Source of the DNA: Paracoccus methylarcula
Lineage (GTDB): Bacteria; Pseudomonadota; Alphaproteobacteria; Rhodobacterales; Rhodobacteraceae
Assembly (NCBI RefSeq): GCF_003007735.2
Contig: NZ_PXNQ02000012.1
Coordinates: 1-64,000, forward strand
Length of the DNA stretch: 64,000 bases
Direction of reading: 5' to 3'
In this document: in pieces, positions 1 through 9,387 of the stretch
How the letters are laid out: every line of letters starts with the position of its first letter
Numbering within the stretch: position 1 is the first letter of the stretch
Translations under genes and position numbers: made by a program
Notes under the pieces: generated by a model
Seen by the model: only the letters and a program-made list of their open reading frames with translations
What the model was told of the DNA's origin: nothing
Database searches by the model: none

Positions 1-67
1 CTTCTTCTTCATGCAAGTATCCCCGGGGGGTGCCGGGGGGCAGGCAGCCCCCCGGCCATCGCGGGAC
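1..67 (+). repeat. Dispersed repeat, copy A (hairpin type)
   Basis: Starts with CTTCTTCTTCATGCAAGTAT followed by CCCCGGGG, then a perfect 10-bp hairpin (GCCGGGGGGC at 32-41, loop AGGCA, GCCCCCCGGC at 47-56), then CATCGCGGGACGC. The same modules recur elsewhere in the window. It lies just downstream of nadC on the minus strand, so the hairpin could help end that transcript, but there is no T tract on that side. Confidence 0.8.
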
Positions 68-101
68 GCAATCCCGCCTATCTCATCCCCACGGGCCGAT
101 T

Positions 102-947
102 TCAGAAATCCAGCCCCAGGTCCAGCGTCCGCGCCGAATGGGTCAGCGCGCCCGAGGAAATATAGTCCACCCCGGTCGCCGCCACCTCGGCGATCCGTTC
201 CAGCCGCATATTGCCCGAGGCTTCCAGCACCACGCGCCCCGCCGCCATGGCCACCGCCTCGCGCAGCGTGGGCGTGTCCATGTTGTCCAGCAGCACGACA
301 TCCGCGCCGCCCTCGTCCAGCACTTCGGCTAGCTGGCCGAGACTGTCCACCTCGATCTCGCAGCGGATCATATGCGATGCGCGGGCCTTGACCGCTTGCA
401 GGACGGGGCGGATGCCGCCCGCTGCGGCGATATGGTTGTCCTTGATCAGGATCGCGTCGGACAGCGAGAAACGGTGGTTGAAGCCGCCGCCATGCAGCAC
501 CGCCTGTTTCTCGACCAGCCGCAGGCCCGGCGTGGTCTTGCGGGTGCAGGTGATGCGGGTTGCGCTCCCTTGGGTTCGGGCGACGAAATCGGCGGTCAGG
601 CTGGCGATGCCGCACATCCGGCCGGCGAAATTCAGCGCCACCCGCTCGGCCGAGAGGATCGAGGCGGCGCTGCCCTCGATCTCCATCAGCAGCCCGCCGG
701 GTTCGAAACCGGTGCCGTCCGGGCAGGCGATGCGCAGCGCCAATCCCGGATCGACCAGCCGAAAGGCCATCGCGGCCAGCTGCATCCCCGAGGCCACGCC
801 CGCCTCGCGCGCGCGCAGATGGGCGGTATAGCGCAGATCCGCCGGGATGACCGTGCGCGTGGTGATGTCGCCCTGGCTGCCCAGGTCCTCGGCCAGCGCG
901 GCACGGACCAGGGGTTCGACAAGCAGGTCGGGCAGGGGCGGGATCAT
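102..947 (-). CDS. nadC: Nicotinate-nucleotide pyrophosphorylase (quinolinate phosphoribosyltransferase)
   Basis: Cytoplasmic enzyme that converts quinolinate and PRPP to nicotinate mononucleotide, CO2 and PPi, the third step of de novo NAD synthesis. At 281 residues it has the family length and shows the conserved barrel segments VVLLDNM and LEASGNM. The ATG at 947 is chosen because it overlaps the nadB stop as ATGA and has GGAG upstream. A longer in-frame start at 1052 would lie inside nadB and gives a low-complexity extension. It is the last gene of a nadA-nadB-nadC operon. Confidence 0.95.
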   Translation of the reverse strand: MIPPLPDLLVEPLVRAALAEDLGSQGDITTRTVIPADLRYTAHLRAREAGVASGMQLAAMAFRLVDPGLALRIACPDGTGFEPGGLLMEIEGSAASILSAERVALNFAGRMCGIASLTADFVARTQGSATRITCTRKTTPGLRLVEKQAVLHGGGFNHRFSLSDAILIKDNHIAAAGGIRPVLQAVKARASHMIRCEIEVDSLGQLAEVLDEGGADVVLLDNMDTPTLREAVAMAAGRVVLEASGNMRLERIAEVAATGVDYISSGALTHSARTLDLGLDF

Positions 948-2509
948 GGGGTGGTCTCCGGTGAAAACGCGTCTCGGATCGCCATGGCCTCGGCCAGTGA
1001 GAGCCGGCTGCGGCGGGGCTCGGGCAGGCTGCCGGGGAAATCGCGGCGGCAATGCGCGCCTCGGCTTTCCTCGCGTTGCAGGGCGGCGGCGGCGATCAGC
1101 GTGGCGGTGGCGGTCATGTTGGAGAGCGAGGGGCAGTCGGGTTGCGCCGCCTCGATCGCAGCGATCTCGCGCAGGCAGCGGGTCAGGCCCTCCGCGTCAC
1201 GCAGCACCCCGGCGCCCTCGGTCATGGCATGGCGCAGGCGCGAGACCAGCACCGGGTCGGGCAGGGGGGCGCCGGGCAGATCGGGCAGGTGCAGCGGCGC
1301 GGCCCTGTCCGGTCCAGGCCCCAAGGCAACCGTGATGTCCCGTGCGCAGCGTGCCGCGAAGACCAGCCCTTCCAACAGCCCGTTCGAGGCCAGCCGGTTC
1401 GCCCCGTGCAGTCCCGTCGAGGCCGCTTCGCCACAGACCCACAGGCCGTCAAGGCTGGCCCGGCCATCGGCATCCGTGGCGATCCCGCCCATGTGGTAAT
1501 GCGCGGCGGCGGCGATGGGGATCGGTTGCGTGACCGGGTCGATCCCGGCCTTTTCGCAGGCTCCCGCAAGGGCGGGAAACTCGGTCAGGACGCGCGAGCC
1601 AAGGCAGGCGCGGCAGTCCAGCATCGGTTCCAGACCGGCCTGCGTCTGTGCATAGACCGCGCGGGCGACGATATCGCGGGGGGCAAGCTCGGCATCCGGG
1701 TGAACGCCCTGCATGAAGCGTTCGCCCTTGCGGTTGACCAGCCATGCGCCCTCGCCCCGCAGGGCCTCGGTCGCCAGCGGGGCGGGGTCGATGCCGCAGG
1801 CAAGCGCGGTGGGGTGGAACTGCACGAATTCCGCATCGGCGATCATCGCCCCCGCCCGCGCCGCCATGCCGATCACCTGCCCGCGAATGCGCAGGGGATT
1901 GGTCGTCACCGCATAGAGCCCGCAGGATCCGCCCCCCGCCAGCAAAACGGCAGGGGCGGTGATTGTCACCGGGGCAGAGCCATCCGCACGGGCAATATCG
2001 ACGCCGGTGACGCGGCCTGCATCCACCTGCAACCCGGTGGCGAGCATCCCCTCCAGCACCTGCACCGAGGGCGTGGCGCGCAGGGTGGCGACCAGCGCGC
2101 GCATGATCTCGGCCCCGGCCTGGTCGCCTTTCACGCGGACGACACGGGCGAAGCTGTGCGCCGCCTCGCGCGACATGACATAGCCGCCATCCGCGTCACG
2201 GTCGAAAGGCGCGCCAAGCCCGGTCAGGTCGAGGATATGGTTGCGCGCCGCCTCGGTCACGATCCGCGCCACATCGGCATCGACAGTTCCCGCCCCCGCC
2301 CGCATCGTGTCGCTTGCATGGGCGGCGGCACTGTCTGCCGGGTCCATCGCCGCCGCGACGCCGCCAAGCGCCCACGCAGAGCTTGCGCCCTGACCCAGGC
2401 TCTCAGGCGAGATCATCAGCACCGGGCGCGGGGCAAGGTTCAGCGCGGCATAGATCGCCGCCAGTCCCGCACCGACGATCACGATCCGGTCGCTCGCGAT
2501 TTGCGGCAT
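944..2509 (-). CDS. nadB: L-aspartate oxidase
   Basis: FAD flavoprotein that oxidises L-aspartate to iminoaspartate, the substrate of NadA. The 521-residue product starts with a dinucleotide-binding segment (VIVGAGLAAIYAAL) and carries the family signature ANRLASNGLLEGLVF and the HPTAL segment of the succinate dehydrogenase/fumarate reductase flavoprotein superfamily. It starts 12 bp after nadA and overlaps nadC by 4 bp. The length is slightly short for the family and the C-terminal helical domain appears complete. Confidence 0.95.
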   Translation of the reverse strand: MPQIASDRIVIVGAGLAAIYAALNLAPRPVLMISPESLGQGASSAWALGGVAAAMDPADSAAAHASDTMRAGAGTVDADVARIVTEAARNHILDLTGLGAPFDRDADGGYVMSREAAHSFARVVRVKGDQAGAEIMRALVATLRATPSVQVLEGMLATGLQVDAGRVTGVDIARADGSAPVTITAPAVLLAGGGSCGLYAVTTNPLRIRGQVIGMAARAGAMIADAEFVQFHPTALACGIDPAPLATEALRGEGAWLVNRKGERFMQGVHPDAELAPRDIVARAVYAQTQAGLEPMLDCRACLGSRVLTEFPALAGACEKAGIDPVTQPIPIAAAAHYHMGGIATDADGRASLDGLWVCGEAASTGLHGANRLASNGLLEGLVFAARCARDITVALGPGPDRAAPLHLPDLPGAPLPDPVLVSRLRHAMTEGAGVLRDAEGLTRCLREIAAIEAAQPDCPSLSNMTATATLIAAAALQREESRGAHCRRDFPGSLPEPRRSRLSLAEAMAIRDAFSPETTP

Positions 2510-2521
2510 ATGCGTGGCCCC

Positions 2522-3597
2522 TCAGCCGGCCAGACGGCGCGACAAGTCGATCATCCGCTGCACCGCCAGCCGCGCGCGACCGGCTATCTGCGGGTCCACC
2601 TCGACCGCGCCAGTCATGCTGTGCAAGGACCAAAGCACCTTTTCCAGCGTGATCTTCTTCATATAGGGGCACATGTTGCAGGGGCCGAGAAACTCGACCT
2701 CGGGGAAGGCGTCCGAGATATTCGTCGCCATCGAGCATTCGGTGACCAGCATGGTCTTTTCCGGCTTCTCGCGGCTGACCCAATCGATGATGCCCGAGGT
2801 CGAGCCGGCGAAATCGGCCTCGGCCACGACATCGGGCGGCATTCGGGATGGGCGATGATCTTCAGCCCCGGGTTCCAGTCGCGGAAATCGCGCAGGTCCT
2901 GCGGGGTGAAGCGTTCATGCACGATGCAGGCACCGTCCCACCAGACGACGCGCTTTTGCGGCACCTGTTTCGCCACGTTCTGCGCCAGGTACTTGTCGGG
3001 CGTCATGATGACGGTGTCGCCCTCCATCGCGGCGACGATCTGCGCGGCATTGGCGGAGGTGCAGCAGATATCGGAGGCGGCCTTCACCTCGGCGGTGGTA
3101 TTGACATAGCTGACCACCGGCGCGCCGGGATATTGCGCCCGCATCTCGGCGATGCCCTCGGCGGTGATGCTTTCGGCCAGCGAGCAGCCTGCCTCCATGT
3201 CCGGCATCAGAACGGTCTTGGCGGGGTTCAGGATCTTCGAGGTCTCGGCCATGAAATGCACGCCGCATTGCACGATCACTTCGGCCTCGACCTCGGTCGC
3301 CTTGATGGCAAGCTGCAGGCTGTCGCCGACGAAATCCGCGATGCCGTGATAGATGTCGGGCGTCATGTAGTTATGCGCCAGCACCACGGCGTTGCGTTCC
3401 TTCTTGAGCCGGTTGATCGCGGCGACATAGGGGGCATGCATCGCCCAATCGGGCGGCGGCACGACGCGATCCATCCTTGCATAGATGTCCCCCATCTCCT
3501 CGGCCAGTTCGACGGAGGGGGCAAGGTCGTAATGCGCTTCAAGCTCGGCGCGAAGGTCGGTCTGGTCGAGCAATGGTCTGACACCTCTCGCAAACAT
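2522..3597 (-). CDS. nadA: Quinolinate synthase, frame broken by one base as given
   Basis: Condenses iminoaspartate with dihydroxyacetone phosphate to quinolinate using a [4Fe-4S] cluster. Two reading frames together give a complete NadA of about 358 residues. The first runs from MFARGVRPLL to HPEC and holds the first two cluster cysteines (QCGVHF, CCTSANA). The second resumes at PPDVVAEAD and holds the third (GPCNMCPYMKK). One base is missing near 2834-2840 in a GC run inside the conserved HPECPP segment. A start at 3597 is preferred over 3744 because homology begins there. If the shift were real the protein would lack its last iron-sulfur ligand and be inactive, which is unlikely in an otherwise intact nad operon. 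Confidence 0.9.
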
Positions 3598-3979
3598 GGG
3601 CGCTCGGGTGGTCGAGCGGGTCCGGTCGCTGCGCCGGAGGGCGGCGCATTCGCGCTGTTCTAGACATTGCTTGCCCCCACGGCAAGCATTCGCTGCGTTC
3701 CGGGCAGGTTTTGCTGGCCGAAACGCGGCCGAAAAGCGGGTCATCCCCCGAAAGGCGGATGATTCTGCAGATGGTGCAATCGTGGAAAATCCGGCTTCAC
3801 GCCGCAGATTTCAAACCGCCCATTTCTTGGTCAGATGCCCGATTCCGGCGGTCAAGACTTGGGCGGTTCGCGTAATGCTGCGCTGCAGAGACGCTAATTC
3901 CCCCGTCAGGCTTGCATGAAGATGGCGGGTCATGGCGCTGATGCATGCGGGAAGCCACCGTATCGCCAAGGGAGCCCAT
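3598..3979. other. nadA/nasA divergent intergenic region
   Basis: About 380 bp between the divergent nad and nas operons, expected to hold both promoters. It contains a perfect 9-bp inverted repeat, AACCGCCCA (3814-3822) and TGGGCGGTT (3860-3868), and a weaker stem CCCGTC/GGCGGG around 3902-3930, both in what would be the nasA leader. P. denitrificans nas genes are controlled by NasT acting on leader RNA; these stems are candidates for such a structure. No convincing sigma54 promoter was found. Confidence 0.4.
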
Positions 3980-5215
3980 ATGACCGAACCTGTCCACGCA
4001 CCCGCCTCGCCCGAAGAGGCCAATCGCGCCCTGATCATGTCCACCATCGCCTTTACCGCCTGTTTCGCGGTCTGGACCATCTTTTCGATCATCGGCCTGC
4101 AGATCCGCGAACAGCTTGACCTGAGCGATTCGCAATTCGGCCTGATGGTCGGGCTGCCGATCCTGACCGGCTCGCTGGTGCGGATCGTGCTGGGGATCCT
4201 GACCGACAGGCTGGGCGGGCGCATCGTCTACAGCCTGACCATGCTGACCGCCGCCGCCTCGACGCTGCTGCTGTCATTCGCCCAGACCTATCCGCAGGTG
4301 CTGCTGGCCGCCACCGGCGTCGGCATGGCGGGCGGCTCCTTCGCGGTGGGTGTCGCCTATGTGTCGCGCTTCTACCCGGCGGGACGGCAGGGCACGGCGC
4401 TTGGCATCTTCGGGGTCGGCAATGTCGGCGCGGCGGTGACCAAGTTCGTCGCGCCCTTCGTGATGATCGCGGTCGGCTGGCAGGGCACCGCGCAGATCTG
4501 GGCGCTGCTGCTGGTGGCCATGGCGGCGCTGTTCTGGTTCACCACCTATGACGATCCCGACAGCTTCGCCCGCCATCACGGCACCGCCCCAAAGGCGCAG
4601 CCGCGCAGCCTGTCGGCAGAGCTTTCGCTGCTGAAGAACCTGCAGGTCTGGCGCTTTTCCTTCTATTACTTCTTCGCCTTCGGGGCTTTCGTCGCGCTGG
4701 CGCTGTGGCTGCCGCATTACCTGATCGAGGTTTACGGCTTCGACGTGAAGACCGCCGGGATGATCGGCGCGGCCTATTCCATCCCGGCCTCGGTCTTCCG
4801 CGCCTATGGCGGGGTGCTGTCGGACCGGATCGGCGCGCGGCGGGTGATGTACTGGACCTTTGCCGTCTCGCTGGCGGTCACGGCGGTCCTGTCGCTTCCC
4901 GGTGGGCTGCCGCCGCTGCTTTTCGTGGTCGCGATCTTTGTGCTGGGCTTCTTCATGAGCCTCGGCAAGGCTGCCGTCTACAAACACGTGCCCAGCTATT
5001 ACCCGCGGAATGTCGGCGCGGTCGGCGGGCTGGTCGGCATGATCGGCGGCTTGGGCGGTTTCTTCCTGCCGCTGCTGTTCGGCTGGCTGCGCGACGAGAC
5101 CGGGCTCTGGTCAAGCTGCTTCATGGTGCTGTTCGTGCTGGTCGCCATCGGTTTCGGCTGGATGCATCTGTCGATCCGCCGCCTTGACCGCGCCGCTGTC
5201 CCGCAAGCTGCCTGA
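3980..5215 (+). CDS. nasA: Nitrate/nitrite MFS transporter
   Basis: Membrane protein of 411 residues with about 12 hydrophobic segments, of the NarK/NasA branch of the major facilitator superfamily. It carries the family-type loop DRLGGRIVY after the second or third segment and a glycine-rich GVGMAGGSFAVG helix. The start MTEPVHAP at 3980 has GGAG upstream; an earlier in-frame start at 3932 adds a poorly hydrophobic leader. It precedes nasB by 13 bp, and together with the following genes reproduces the P. denitrificans assimilatory order, so nitrate import for assimilation is the expected role. Confidence 0.9.
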   Translation: MTEPVHAPASPEEANRALIMSTIAFTACFAVWTIFSIIGLQIREQLDLSDSQFGLMVGLPILTGSLVRIVLGILTDRLGGRIVYSLTMLTAAASTLLLSFAQTYPQVLLAATGVGMAGGSFAVGVAYVSRFYPAGRQGTALGIFGVGNVGAAVTKFVAPFVMIAVGWQGTAQIWALLLVAMAALFWFTTYDDPDSFARHHGTAPKAQPRSLSAELSLLKNLQVWRFSFYYFFAFGAFVALALWLPHYLIEVYGFDVKTAGMIGAAYSIPASVFRAYGGVLSDRIGARRVMYWTFAVSLAVTAVLSLPGGLPPLLFVVAIFVLGFFMSLGKAAVYKHVPSYYPRNVGAVGGLVGMIGGLGGFFLPLLFGWLRDETGLWSSCFMVLFVLVAIGFGWMHLSIRRLDRAAVPQAA

Positions 5216-5228
5216 AAGGAGCCATGCG

Positions 5229-7667
5229 ATGAAAAAGAAACTCGTCATCATCGGAGCCGGGATGGCCTCGGGCCGGATGCTGGAGCATCTGTTCGACGCG
5301 GCCCCCGATCTTTACGACGTCACCCTGTTCAACGAAGAGCCGCGCGGCAATTACAACCGCCTGATGCTGTCGCCGGTCCTGTCGGGCGAAAAGACCTATG
5401 AAGAGATCGTCACCCATGACGCCGACTGGTATGAAGCCCATGGCGTGACCTGCCGCTTCGGCGAGCCGGTGGTCAGGATCGACCGCGAGGCCAAGTTGGT
5501 CCATACGAACCAGGGTTCGGCTGAATATGACGCGCTGGTCATCGCCACCGGCTCGGCGCCCTTCATCATTCCCGTGGTTGGCAAGGAACTGCCCGGCGTC
5601 GTCACCTATCGCGATCTCGAAGATACCCACGCGATGATCGATGCCGGTGTCGCGGGCAAGGATGCCGTGGTGATCGGCGGCGGGCTGCTGGGGCTGGAGG
5701 CGGCGGCGGGCATGGCCGCGCGCGGCGCCAGCGTCACCGTGATCCACCTGATGGGCCACCTGATGGAACGGCAGCTCGATCCGGCGGCGGGCTACCTGCT
5801 GAAGAAGGACCTGGAGAGCCGCGGCATCAAGGTGCATTGCGAAGGCGCGACCAAGGCGATCCTTGGCCATGAGCGGGCCGAGGCCGTGCTGCTGGAAGAC
5901 GGCACCGTCTACCCGGCGGACCTGGTCTGCATGGCCGTGGGTATCCGCCCCGAGACGCGCATCGCCGTGGATGCCAAGCTGGAGGTCGAGCGCGGCATCA
6001 CCGTCGATGACAGCATGCGCACCACCGATCCCTCGATCTTCGCGCTTGGCGAATGCGTCGAGCATCGCCAGCAGCTTTTCGGCCTTGTCGCGCCGCTTTA
6101 CGATCAGGCCAAGGTGCTGGCGAAAACCCTGCAGGGCGAGGCCGCCGAGTTCCGCCCCGTCCAGACCGCGACCAAGCTGAAGGTCACCGGCTGCGACCTG
6201 TTCAGCGCCGGGGATTTCGCCGATGGCGAAGGGCGCGAGGATATCGTCTTCCGCGATCCGGGGCGCGGCATCTACAAGCGGCTGGTGCTTGAATACAACC
6301 GCATCATCGGCATCGTCATGTATGGCGACACCGCCGACGGCAACTGGTTCTATGGTCTGCTGAAGGACGGAACCGATGTCAGCGAGATGCGCGACACGCT
6401 CATATTCGGCCCCGCCTTCCAGGGAGGGGGTGCGCCGGACCCTATGGCGGCCGTTGCAGCCTTGCCGCCTGAGGCGGAGATCTGCGGCTGTAACGGCATT
6501 TGCAAGGGTCAGATCGTTCAGGCGGTTCAGGGCGGCGCGGTGACGCTTGACGCCGTGCGCGCGCAGACCAAGGCCAGCAGTTCCTGCGGGACCTGCACCG
6601 GGCTGGTCGAGCAGGTGATGCAATTCACGCTAGGCGATGATTTCGCCGCCTCCGCCCCCTCGGGCATGTGCGGCTGCACCGATCACAGCCACGAGGATGT
6701 GCGCAGGCTGATCAAGTCGATGGGGCTGAAATCCATTCCCGCGGTCATGCAGGAACTGGGCTGGAAAACCCCCGGCGGCTGTCATTCCTGCCGCCCGGCG
6801 CTGAATTTCTACCTGCTGGCCGAATGGCCGACCGAATACCAGGACGACCGTCAGAGCCGCTTCGTCAACGAGCGCAACCACGCCAATATCCAGAAGGACG
6901 GCACCTATTCCGTCGTGCCGCGCATGTGGGGCGGGGTGACAACGCCCGCCGAGCTGCGCGCCATCGCCGATGCCGCCGACAAGTATGACGTGCCGATGGT
7001 CAAGGTCACCGGCGGCCAGCGCATCGACCTTCTGGGCGTCCGCAAGGAGGATCTGCCGCATATGTGGGCCGATCTGAACGAGGCCGGGCTGGTGTCGGGG
7101 CACGCCTATTCCAAGGGGCTGCGGACGGTCAAAACCTGCGTCGGCAAGGATTTCTGCCGTTTCGGCACGCAGGATTCGACCGGGCTCGGCATAAGGCTGG
7201 AAAAGCTGCTTTGGGGATCCTGGACACCGCACAAGGTCAAGCTGGGCGTGTCGGGCTGCCCCCGGAACTGCGCCGAGGCGACCTGCAAGGATGTCGGCGT
7301 GGTCTGCGTCGATTCCGGCTACAATATCAGCGTCGCCGGTGCGGCGGGCATGGAGGTGAAAGAGACCGAGCATCTCGCCTCGACCCCGTCCGAGGACGAG
7401 GCGGTCCAGATCATCACCGCCTTCATCCAGCTTTACCGCGAGCACGCCAAATACCTGGACCGCCCCTATAAATGGGTCGCCAAGGTCGGGCTGGACTGGG
7501 TGATCGAGCGTGTCGTCGATGACCTTGCCGGGCGGCAGGCGCTGGTCGAGCGGTTCGAGCTGAGCCAATCCGTCTATCGCAAGGACCCATGGGCCGAGCA
7601 TTCCACCGACCGGGAGCGCGCCAAATGGGCCCCGATGGCCGATTTCACGCTGGAGGCCGCGGAATGA
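5229..7667 (+). CDS. nasB: Assimilatory NADH-dependent nitrite reductase, large subunit
   Basis: Cytoplasmic siroheme enzyme of the NirB family that reduces nitrite to ammonium. The 812-residue chain shows an N-terminal FAD domain (IIGAGMASGR), an NAD-binding GGGLLGLEAA motif, and two BFD-like [2Fe-2S] modules: cysteines near 419, 421, 453, 456 (CGCNGICKG...CGTC) and near 481-521 (CGC...CHSC). The sulfite/nitrite reductase core follows, with siroheme-[4Fe-4S] cysteines in TCVGKDFC (about 637, 643) and GCPRNCAEATC (about 677, 681). Start ATG 5229 has AAAGGAG 8 nt upstream. The stop overlaps nasG as ATGA. Named nasB after the Paracoccus cluster; nirB is the general name. Confidence 0.95.
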   Translation: MKKKLVIIGAGMASGRMLEHLFDAAPDLYDVTLFNEEPRGNYNRLMLSPVLSGEKTYEEIVTHDADWYEAHGVTCRFGEPVVRIDREAKLVHTNQGSAEYDALVIATGSAPFIIPVVGKELPGVVTYRDLEDTHAMIDAGVAGKDAVVIGGGLLGLEAAAGMAARGASVTVIHLMGHLMERQLDPAAGYLLKKDLESRGIKVHCEGATKAILGHERAEAVLLEDGTVYPADLVCMAVGIRPETRIAVDAKLEVERGITVDDSMRTTDPSIFALGECVEHRQQLFGLVAPLYDQAKVLAKTLQGEAAEFRPVQTATKLKVTGCDLFSAGDFADGEGREDIVFRDPGRGIYKRLVLEYNRIIGIVMYGDTADGNWFYGLLKDGTDVSEMRDTLIFGPAFQGGGAPDPMAAVAALPPEAEICGCNGICKGQIVQAVQGGAVTLDAVRAQTKASSSCGTCTGLVEQVMQFTLGDDFAASAPSGMCGCTDHSHEDVRRLIKSMGLKSIPAVMQELGWKTPGGCHSCRPALNFYLLAEWPTEYQDDRQSRFVNERNHANIQKDGTYSVVPRMWGGVTTPAELRAIADAADKYDVPMVKVTGGQRIDLLGVRKEDLPHMWADLNEAGLVSGHAYSKGLRTVKTCVGKDFCRFGTQDSTGLGIRLEKLLWGSWTPHKVKLGVSGCPRNCAEATCKDVGVVCVDSGYNISVAGAAGMEVKETEHLASTPSEDEAVQIITAFIQLYREHAKYLDRPYKWVAKVGLDWVIERVVDDLAGRQALVERFELSQSVYRKDPWAEHSTDRERAKWAPMADFTLEAAE

Positions 7668-7999
7668 CCCAATTCGTCGATATCGGATCGTTGGAGGATA
7701 TTCCCGTGCAGGGCGCCCGGCTGGTGCGCACCGCGCAGGGCTGCATCGCGGTGTTCCGCACCGCCGATGACCGGGTCTTCGCGCTGGACGACCGCTGCCC
7801 GCACAAGGGCGGCCCGCTGTCAGAGGGCATCGTCCATGGCGATCGGGTGACCTGCCCGCTGCATAACTGGGTGTTCGACATGAATACCGGCGAGGCCACG
7901 GGCGCGGACGAGGGGCAGGTGGGCACCTATGCGACCCGTGTCGAGAAGGGGCGCATCCTGATCGACGCCTCGCTGATCGCGCGCAGCAACGCGGCGTAA
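7664..7999 (+). CDS. nasG: Nitrite reductase small subunit / Rieske ferredoxin
   Basis: Rieske-type [2Fe-2S] protein of 111 residues, NirD family. The cluster ligands are visible as CPHKGGPLSEG and CPLHNW (Cys-X-His and Cys-X2-His). In P. denitrificans NasG carries electrons between the NADH-oxidising NasB and nitrate reductase NasC. The ATG overlaps the nasB stop by 4 bp, which fixes the start and indicates coupled translation. Confidence 0.93.
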   Translation: MTQFVDIGSLEDIPVQGARLVRTAQGCIAVFRTADDRVFALDDRCPHKGGPLSEGIVHGDRVTCPLHNWVFDMNTGEATGADEGQVGTYATRVEKGRILIDASLIARSNAA

Positions 8000-8016
8000 G
8001 CCGGAAGGAGGCGAAG

Positions 8017-8481
8017 ATGAACAAGATGATCCTGGACGAATTGAGCCGCGACGACCTGACCGCCCTGATCCTGCGCGCCAAGAAGCGCTTGGGGCTGGGC
8101 TGGGCCGAGATCGCGGCAAGGATCGGCATGTCGCCGGTCTGGACCCATTCCGCCGCGACCGGCATGAACGCCTTTCCCGAGGACAAGGCCCGCGCCTTCG
8201 CCGAATTGCTGGGCCTGCCCGACAGCGCCGTCGATCTGCTGGTCGAAAGCCCGCTCAAGCATTGGGACCAGGCGGTGCCGACCGATCCCTGCATCTATCG
8301 CCTTTACGAGATCGTCGGGGTCTATGGCCCCACCATCAAGGCGATGATCAACGAGGAATTCGGCAATGGCATCATGTCGGCGATCGATTTCTCGATGCAG
8401 GTCGAGCGCGAGCCGAACCCAAAGGGCGACCGCGTCAAGGTCACCATGTCCGGCAAATACCTGGAATACGCAAACTGGTAG
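8017..8481 (+). CDS. cynS: Cyanate hydratase (cyanase)
   Basis: Catalyses bicarbonate-dependent breakdown of cyanate to ammonium and CO2. The 154-residue protein matches the family length and keeps the active-site residues in place: Arg95 and Glu98 in YRLYE and Ser121 in GIMSAIDF, one position off the E. coli Arg96, Glu99, Ser122. GGAGG lies just upstream of the ATG. It is inserted between nasG and nasH, an interruption of the usual nasABGHC order, so cyanate use is probably co-expressed with nitrate assimilation. No cyanate transporter or carbonic anhydrase gene is next to it. Confidence 0.97.
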   Translation: MNKMILDELSRDDLTALILRAKKRLGLGWAEIAARIGMSPVWTHSAATGMNAFPEDKARAFAELLGLPDSAVDLLVESPLKHWDQAVPTDPCIYRLYEIVGVYGPTIKAMINEEFGNGIMSAIDFSMQVEREPNPKGDRVKVTMSGKYLEYANW

Positions 8482-8520
8482 TGCCCGGCCTTCAGGGACG
8501 CCCAACAGGAAGGAAATACC

Positions 8521-9375
8521 ATGTCTTACGTCACCCCGCCCGATTTCGCCCGGAAGATGATCGATGCCGGCGAATCCAAGGTCTTCATGTCCACCCGGGA
8601 TACCTTGATCCGCGCCTATATGGCCGGCGCGATCCTTGCGCTGGCGGCGGCTTTCGCCGTCACGGTCACCGTCAATACCGGAGAGCCGCTGATCGGGGCG
8701 CTGCTGTTCCCGGTCGGGTTCTGCATGCTGTACCTGCTGGGCTTCGACCTGCTGACCGGGGTGTTCACGCTGGTTCCGCTGGCGCTGCTGGACAAGCGTA
8801 GCGGGGTCACCATGAAGGGGCTCTGGCGGAACTGGGGGCTGGTCTTCTGCGGCAATTTCGCGGGCGCCTTCACGGTCGCGGTCTTCATGGCGATCATCGT
8901 GACATTCGGCTTTTCCGAGGCTCCGAACGCGGTCGGCGAGAAGATCGGCCATATCGGCGAGGGGCGCACGCTTGGCTATGCCGCCCATGGTGCTGCGGGC
9001 ATGCTGACGCTGTTCGTGCGGGCGGTGATGTGCAACTGGATGGTCTCGACCGGGGTCGTCGCGGCGATGATGTCGACCAGCGTCTCGGGCAAGATCATGG
9101 CCATGTGGATGCCGATCCTGGTGTTCTTCTACATGGGGTTCGAGCATTCCATCGTGAACATGTTCCTGTTTCCGGCGGGGATCCTGCTGGGCGGGCAATT
9201 CACCTGGCTGGATTACCTGTTCTGGAACGAGATCCCGACGGTGCTGGGCAACCTGGTCGGCGGGCTGACCTTTGTCGGCGCGATGATCTACGCGACGCAT
9301 TACAAGACCACCTCGCCGCAGCTCCGCGATGCCGATGCGCATGGCGACAATGCCGCGACGATGCCTGCCGAATAG
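8521..9375 (+). CDS. nasH: Formate/nitrite transporter family nitrite channel
   Basis: Membrane protein of 284 residues with six predicted helices, FNT family. Family marks include LLGFDLLTGVFTLVPLALLD, a NFAGAF helix, CNWMVSTG and GFEHSIVNMFLFPAG. The position between nitrite reductase and nitrate reductase genes supports nitrite transport rather than formate. In the P. denitrificans cluster this gene is nasH. AGGAAGG precedes the ATG. Given the adjacent cynS, movement of cyanate through the same channel is possible but only inference. Confidence 0.9.
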   Translation: MSYVTPPDFARKMIDAGESKVFMSTRDTLIRAYMAGAILALAAAFAVTVTVNTGEPLIGALLFPVGFCMLYLLGFDLLTGVFTLVPLALLDKRSGVTMKGLWRNWGLVFCGNFAGAFTVAVFMAIIVTFGFSEAPNAVGEKIGHIGEGRTLGYAAHGAAGMLTLFVRAVMCNWMVSTGVVAAMMSTSVSGKIMAMWMPILVFFYMGFEHSIVNMFLFPAGILLGGQFTWLDYLFWNEIPTVLGNLVGGLTFVGAMIYATHYKTTSPQLRDADAHGDNAATMPAE

Positions 9376-9387
9376 GCGGTGGCCACT

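Noticed and set aside
1052..3109. Very long open frame of 685 codons opposite nadB and nadA
   Set aside because: It is antisense to clearly conserved genes, has the Arg/Gly/His-rich composition of a GC-rich shadow frame, and no motif.
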